A DNA stretch of 64,000 nt from Phycomyces nitens (Eukaryota > Mucoromycota > Mucoromycetes > Mucorales > Phycomycetaceae): assembly GCA_022702545.1 (NCBI GenBank), contig JAHRBC010000002.1:7502001-7566000 (forward strand), written 5' to 3'. Position 1 is the stretch's first letter; each line of letters opens with the position of its first letter. Below the pieces are notes generated by a model. The model did no database searches. It saw only the letters and a program-made list of their open reading frames with translations, and was not told the DNA's origin. The position numbers and the translations under genes are program-made. This document shows positions 60,301 through 64,000 of this stretch, one piece after another.

Positions 60301-62117
60301 TGATGATGGTTCATGGCACCCGTTGGCATTCGAATCCAAGAAGTTCTCCAGAGCAGAGCGATCCTATCCGGCTCAGGAGCGCGAACTTCTTGGCATTATA
60401 CATGCACTTCGGACCTGGAGATGTCTGATTGATGGCCGCCCGTATACTGTATTCTCGGATCACCTGCCCTTGAAGTATTTCCGTGCACAGATCACACCGA
60501 CACCACGCCTCGTTCGTTGGATTGCCGAGCTTGAGCTGTACGCCCCAGATATACAATACAAGCCCGGTAAAGAAAACGACGTGCCCGATGCTTTGTCCCG
60601 CTGTGGTGGTCCAGAAAGTAACTGTGATCCTGAATCCCTGGAACCCGAGTACTTGTATGCCACACCGCTCACTCATGCATCAGACTGGCCGACATTCTAT
60701 ATGTTCAAGCCTGACCAAGTCCCACAAGAAGCTCATGGTATCGTTGAAAAGAACCGTGCCCAATTTGTTGTCCGTAGTGGTAAGGTGTTCCGTAAGGTGA
60801 AGATCAACGAGACGGAGTCGAAAGATGTGCCTTTCCTCCCTTTTGCCCGCCGAGCCGATACAATCCAGAATTACCATAATGGTTTTGGCCACTCAGGATT
60901 CACAACAATGGTCGATCTCTTCAAGTCCTGTCACTGGTGGCCAACCATGCGTACAGATATCAAGGAATGGCTGAGTACTTGTCCAGAATGCCAGCTAAAC
61001 GCAAGAAAAGATGGTAATCACCATGATGAGATGCATCCCCTGAAGGTCCCTAGTGCATTCCAGCGTTGGCACCTCGATTTTGTTGGCCGACTCCCCACCA
61101 CGCAAAAAGGCAATCATTGGCTGTTAGTAGCGGTAGACTACACCACGAATTGGCCAATTGCACGTGCTGTACCTGTGGCGTCGGCTGAAGCTGTGGCCGA
61201 TTTCATCCACGAAGAGATTGTGATGCGTTTTGGTTGTCCTACCGAAATTTTGACTGACCGTGGTGCAAATTTCACCAGCAAGCTCGTCGCCTCTTACCTC
61301 GCCCGCCTCAAAGTAACCCACCGCCTGACCTCTGCTTTTCACCCAAGAACCAATGGAAAATGCGAGCGTCTCAATGGTACAATCAAGCAAATGATCCGCA
61401 AGTATACTAATGGGGCCATCCATCGCTGGGACATGTTCATACCTGCTGCCATTTGGGCCTGTCGCATCCGCACGCATTCCACCACCGGGTTTAGCCCCTT
61501 TTTCTTGACATATGGCCGCAATCCTGTCTTGCCTGGTGACACCATGGAACCGTATATTGACAAGGCCGTCTCCGAAGACCCGCGCGATTTTGCGGAGGCT
61601 TGAGCTCAAGAATTGGAGAAACTTGATGATGCTCGCCTTGCTGCAGAACTCCGGTTGTCTCTCGCCAGTGACAAGGACAAGGTGCGATGGGACGCAGCCA
61701 TGAAAGCCATTTCTTTTGAGCTAGGCGACCATGTCAAGCTCACTCATGAAGGTCGTTTTGGTTTGGAGCCCAAGTTCAAGGGTCCATTCATTGTCGTTAA
61801 CAAGAACACGGAGTATGGCACCTACCAGTTGGAAACCCTTAGTGGTGAGCCCCTCGCGTCTTAGGTCCATGTTGACCGCCTCTATCCCATTCGTGGTGAT
61901 GTCTCTGATACGCCCTGGTATGATCCCACTGCTTCTCGTGCCGCTTGGCGTGCTGCCATGTGCCTTACCAATTCCGATGTCCCCAACGATGCTGTTGATC
62001 CCGTATCCCCATCTTCCGATGATAGTGCTCGAGGACGATCACAAAGCCAGGAGGGGGGTAATGTCAGAGTTGACATAGCGAATAATAACCCAGATAATCA
62101 GGTACCCAATCGGTAAT
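57368..62117 (+). pseudogene. gag-pol: Gypsy-5 gag-pol polyprotein, two in-frame stops
   Basis: 1411 open codons from ATG 57368 to TGA at 61601, then the same frame to TAG at 61862 and on to about 62117. Gag: capsid-like region around residues 130-300 (GWLRSIERYAAIT, LRGRADTWWRRI, FKERLNREF, FVDAFYDIK), DLDAME, knuckle CFWCGKSGHIRRNC near 351. Protease: LIDSGASANYVTP near 475. RT: RMCIDYRALNKV, YLDDILIFS near 810. RNase H: IETDASDFGVGAVL near 960. Integrase: HNGFGHSGFT ... CPECQ near 1170; WHLDFVGRLP near 1233, LTDRGANF near 1295, TNGKCERLNG near 1328, with 35 residues between second Asp and Glu. The TGA could be a decayed CGA; the TAG replaces Trp of SWVHADRL seen in gypsy-4. Both lie in the integrase C-terminal tail, so most of the polyprotein could still be made. 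Single frame for gag and pol. Confidence 0.93.
62051..62059 (+). other. Gypsy-5 polypurine tract
   Basis: AGGAGGGGGG at about 62049-62058, followed by TAA and the 3' LTR. Confidence 0.8.
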
Positions 62118-62411
62118 GCTTTTAACATATGTCTTCAAGGTTATACCGATTGGTTCCCCTTTTTGTAAAACCAAGACATATTCTCATCGCCTCTCATAAA
62201 GAGATAACCAATGTGTCTTGAGTAAAAAGTAATTAGTTTAGATAGTTTCACTTATAAAATCTGTATAAATACTACAACGATTTGTATCAATAAAAAAGGC
62301 ATTCAATTCTCTATATTCCTATTTATCCTAAACGTCCTAGTTGGTGGTGATCTATTGCAAAAACTCATCTAAGTCAAGCATTAGCAAGATACACCCAGTC
62401 GAGACTTGACA
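62062..62411 (+). repeat. Gypsy-5 3' LTR
   Basis: Same 350-bp sequence as 57006-57355; no difference found in reading both. Confidence 0.95.
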
Positions 62412-62437
62412 ACGATTCCCAGTGGGTTTGACCAATA

Positions 62438-62784
62438 TGTCAGAGTTGACATAGCGAATAATAACCCAGATAATCAGGTACCCAATCGGTAATGCTTTTA
62501 ACATATGTCCTCAATGTTATACCAATTGGTTCCCCTTTTTGTAAAACCAAGACATATTCTCATCGCCTCTCATAAAGAGATAACCAATGTGTCTTGAGTA
62601 AAGAGTAATTAGTTTAGATAGTTTCACTCATAAAATCTGTATAAATACTACAACGATTTGTAACAATAAAAAGCATTCAATTCTCTATATTCCTATTTAT
62701 CCTAAACGTCCTAGTTGGTGGTGATCTATTGCAAAACTTATCTAAGTCAAGCATTAGCAAGATACACCCAGTCGAGACTTGACA
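62438..62784 (+). repeat. Gypsy-6 5' LTR
   Basis: 347 bp, about 10 substitutions and small deletions from the gypsy-5 LTR (for example shorter A runs). Same ends TGTCAGAG and CTTGACA. Confidence 0.93.
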
Positions 62785-62796
62785 ATTGGTAGCTGA

Positions 62797-64000
62797 ATGA
62801 ACAATTCCTCCAACCATACTGTTATCCCGTTTGATTTACTCAAGAAATTCGAAATCGAAGAGAAAGTCCTTGCACTTCTCCCTGCCCATCTGAAAGAAGG
62901 TTTTTCTGCCTCCCGCTGTGTTCCTGTTGTCCCTGCCGAACAACGCCTGGAATTGACCCCATCCCAAGAATCAGCCTTTGATATACACGCCCGCGCTACT
63001 GCTACTCGTTGGATTAGGCGCGCCGATCCCAATTTGATTTCCCTTGAAACATCCCCACAACACGCACCCACTCCTATGCTTCCCCCTGGTACACCCGAGA
63101 ACCCCATCGGTTCCACTGATATGGCTGCTATGATCGAAGCCATGACTCTGGCTTTCCAAAAAGCCATGACCACCAAGGCCCCTGTCCGCCGTGCCAAGGA
63201 GCCTGAGGTTTACACCGGTGAGCGTTCTGCCACCGCCATCGATGGCTGGCTTCGTTCCATTGAACGCTATGCTGCCATTACGTCTCTCCCCGATGCCCAA
63301 TGGACCACATATGCTGTTACCTTGCTTCGTGGTCGTGCTGACACTTGGTGGCGTCGCATCAAAGACTCTGACTACACCACCGAGTCTTGGGCCACGTTTA
63401 AAGAACGTCTCAACCGTGAATTCCGCCCTGTCCAGTCTGCACGCCAAGCCCGTGCCCGTATGGCCGCCCTGCGCCAGACCTCGTCTGTGGAGGTTTTTGT
63501 CGATGCCTTCTATGACATCAAGTTGGAGATCCCCGGAATGACTGATGATGAAGCTGTCGACCGTTTTACCAACGGTCTTCGCAATGATGTTCGTTCCCAC
63601 GTGGTCACCAAGGACCCTTTTGACCTTGAAGATGCTGTCCGTGCTGCCTTAGCCTTTGACAGTGCCCGCCGCCCCGCCCAATCTGCTCCTCGCATGGTCG
63701 TTCCCGACTACTCGCGCAACGATGGTCCCACACCAATGGACCTCGATGCTATGGAGGGAGGGGGTTTGGTAGATCAAACTACCAACCCCGCTCGTCGCAA
63801 CGCAATGGTCAAAGCTCCTCACAGGGTTCCAGCCAAGGAGACCGCAAGTGTTTTTGGTGTGGCAAGTCAGGCCATATCCGCCGTAACTGCCGAGAGCGCA
63901 TATCTGCCTTCCGCCGTCTAGACGAGGACCGCATGCGTAGCATGAACCGCAACAGTCCCGAGCAGTTGCAATACCATGACGAACATCAAGAATCTAGGGA
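62797..64000 (+). pseudogene. gag: Gypsy-6 gag, frameshifted before the zinc knuckle, cut by the window edge
   Basis: Closely matches the gypsy-5 Gag through capsid-like motifs (GWLRSIERYAAIT, LRGRADTWWRRI, LNREFRPVQSARQ) to PTPMDLDAMEG. There the G-run is one base shorter than in gypsy-5 (about 63755-63765), shifting the frame; the CCHC knuckle coding sequence (near 63850-63890) is still present in the next frame. The shifted frame ends at 63921. The start ATG 62797 is the same relative to the primer-binding site as in gypsy-5. Either a decayed copy or, less likely, a site of slippage. Confidence 0.9.

Larger units (their letters stand above)
57006..62411 (+). mobile_element. Ty3/gypsy-5 retrotransposon, complete, 5.4 kb
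   Basis: Two 350-bp LTRs (57006-57355 and 62062-62411), TG...CA ends, 4-bp target duplication ACGA (57002-57005 and 62412-62415), primer-binding site, polypurine tract and a gag-pol frame. LTRs look identical by eye, so insertion is recent. The coding frame has two stops near its 3' end. Confidence 0.95.
62438..64000 (+). mobile_element. Ty3/gypsy-6 retrotransposon, 5' part only
   Basis: Same family and orientation as gypsy-5, only 26 bp after it. The 5' LTR and gag are in the window; the rest is beyond the right edge. Confidence 0.92.

Noticed and set aside
2168..61603. TGA recoding or an alternative genetic code
   Set aside because: TAG and TAA occur at Gln-like positions in the same copies, and intact copies (CACTA-5, gene A of CACTA-3) use no internal TGA. 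Decay by C-to-T change fits better.
1..64000. tRNA, rRNA or host protein-coding genes
   Set aside because: I found no cloverleaf-like or rRNA-like sequence and no open frame outside transposable elements with convincing homology.

Overview
This window looks like a repeat-dense, AT-rich intergenic block of a filamentous fungus, most likely a Mucoromycota (zygomycete) genome. The evidence is short introns (about 45-75 nt) with gta-type donors and CTAAC-like branch points, Tnp2-type CACTA transposons with a Cys-rich 5' mini-exon, chromovirus-type Ty3/gypsy elements and a Helitron head carrying CPSCG..H..CP repeats. The phylum is inferred from family resemblance; nothing in the window names a species. 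I see no convincing host housekeeping gene, tRNA, rRNA or CRISPR. Essentially everything recognisable is a transposable element or its debris, much of it nested.

Layout. 1-10262: Ty3/gypsy-1 (pol, 5' end outside the window), split by CACTA-1 (2737-8855, target duplication ACC). 10270-11005: head of a Helitron (minus strand). 11216-11545: stray piece of a micro-exon repeat. 11818-12177: FAR1/MULE-like N-terminal fragment. 12440-16770: CACTA-2, with a Tc1/mariner element (14971-16314) inserted in its transposase gene. 16771-37003: CACTA-3, into whose transposase gene a sibling copy, CACTA-4 (20716-34130), inserted in opposite orientation (target duplication AGG); CACTA-4 in turn received CACTA-5 (25093-31693, target duplication CAC) in its accessory gene. 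37337-40051: gypsy-2 pol. 40107-43916: CACTA-6, a different CACTA-like family with CGGTAGC palindromic subterminal repeats. 45097-47645: gypsy-3 (minus strand) with chromodomain and AT-hooks, cut by CACTA-7 (47646 on). 48283-48955: CACTA-8, a piece of the CACTA-6 family. 49200-49680: gag-like debris. 50590-52140: micro-exon repeat array. 52545-56720: gypsy-4. 57006-62411: gypsy-5, complete with 350-bp LTRs. 62438 to the end: 5' part of gypsy-6, same family.

How the genes work together. Each Tnp2-type CACTA element carries two convergent genes: a four-exon accessory gene ('gene A', whose second exon is exactly 306 nt in every copy) and a multi-exon Tnp2-type transposase gene (first exon 148 nt in four copies, 145 nt in CACTA-5). 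This parallels the two-protein TNPA/TNPD system of plant En/Spm, but gene A is not a family I recognise. CACTA-5 has both genes open, clean ends and a target duplication, so it is the best candidate for an autonomous element. The CACTA-3/4 type also carries, in its left arm and on the strand opposite to gene A, a chain of tiny exon-like segments with good splice signals; the same chain recurs as an expanded tandem array at 50.6-52.1 kb.

Decay. Most premature stops in these elements are TGA where a related protein or the local motif suggests Arg (CGA), or TAG/TAA where Gln is suggested. This C-to-T pattern suggests deamination of methylated cytosine or a repeat-directed mutation process. Gypsy-5 has LTRs identical by eye, so it is recent, yet carries two such stops.
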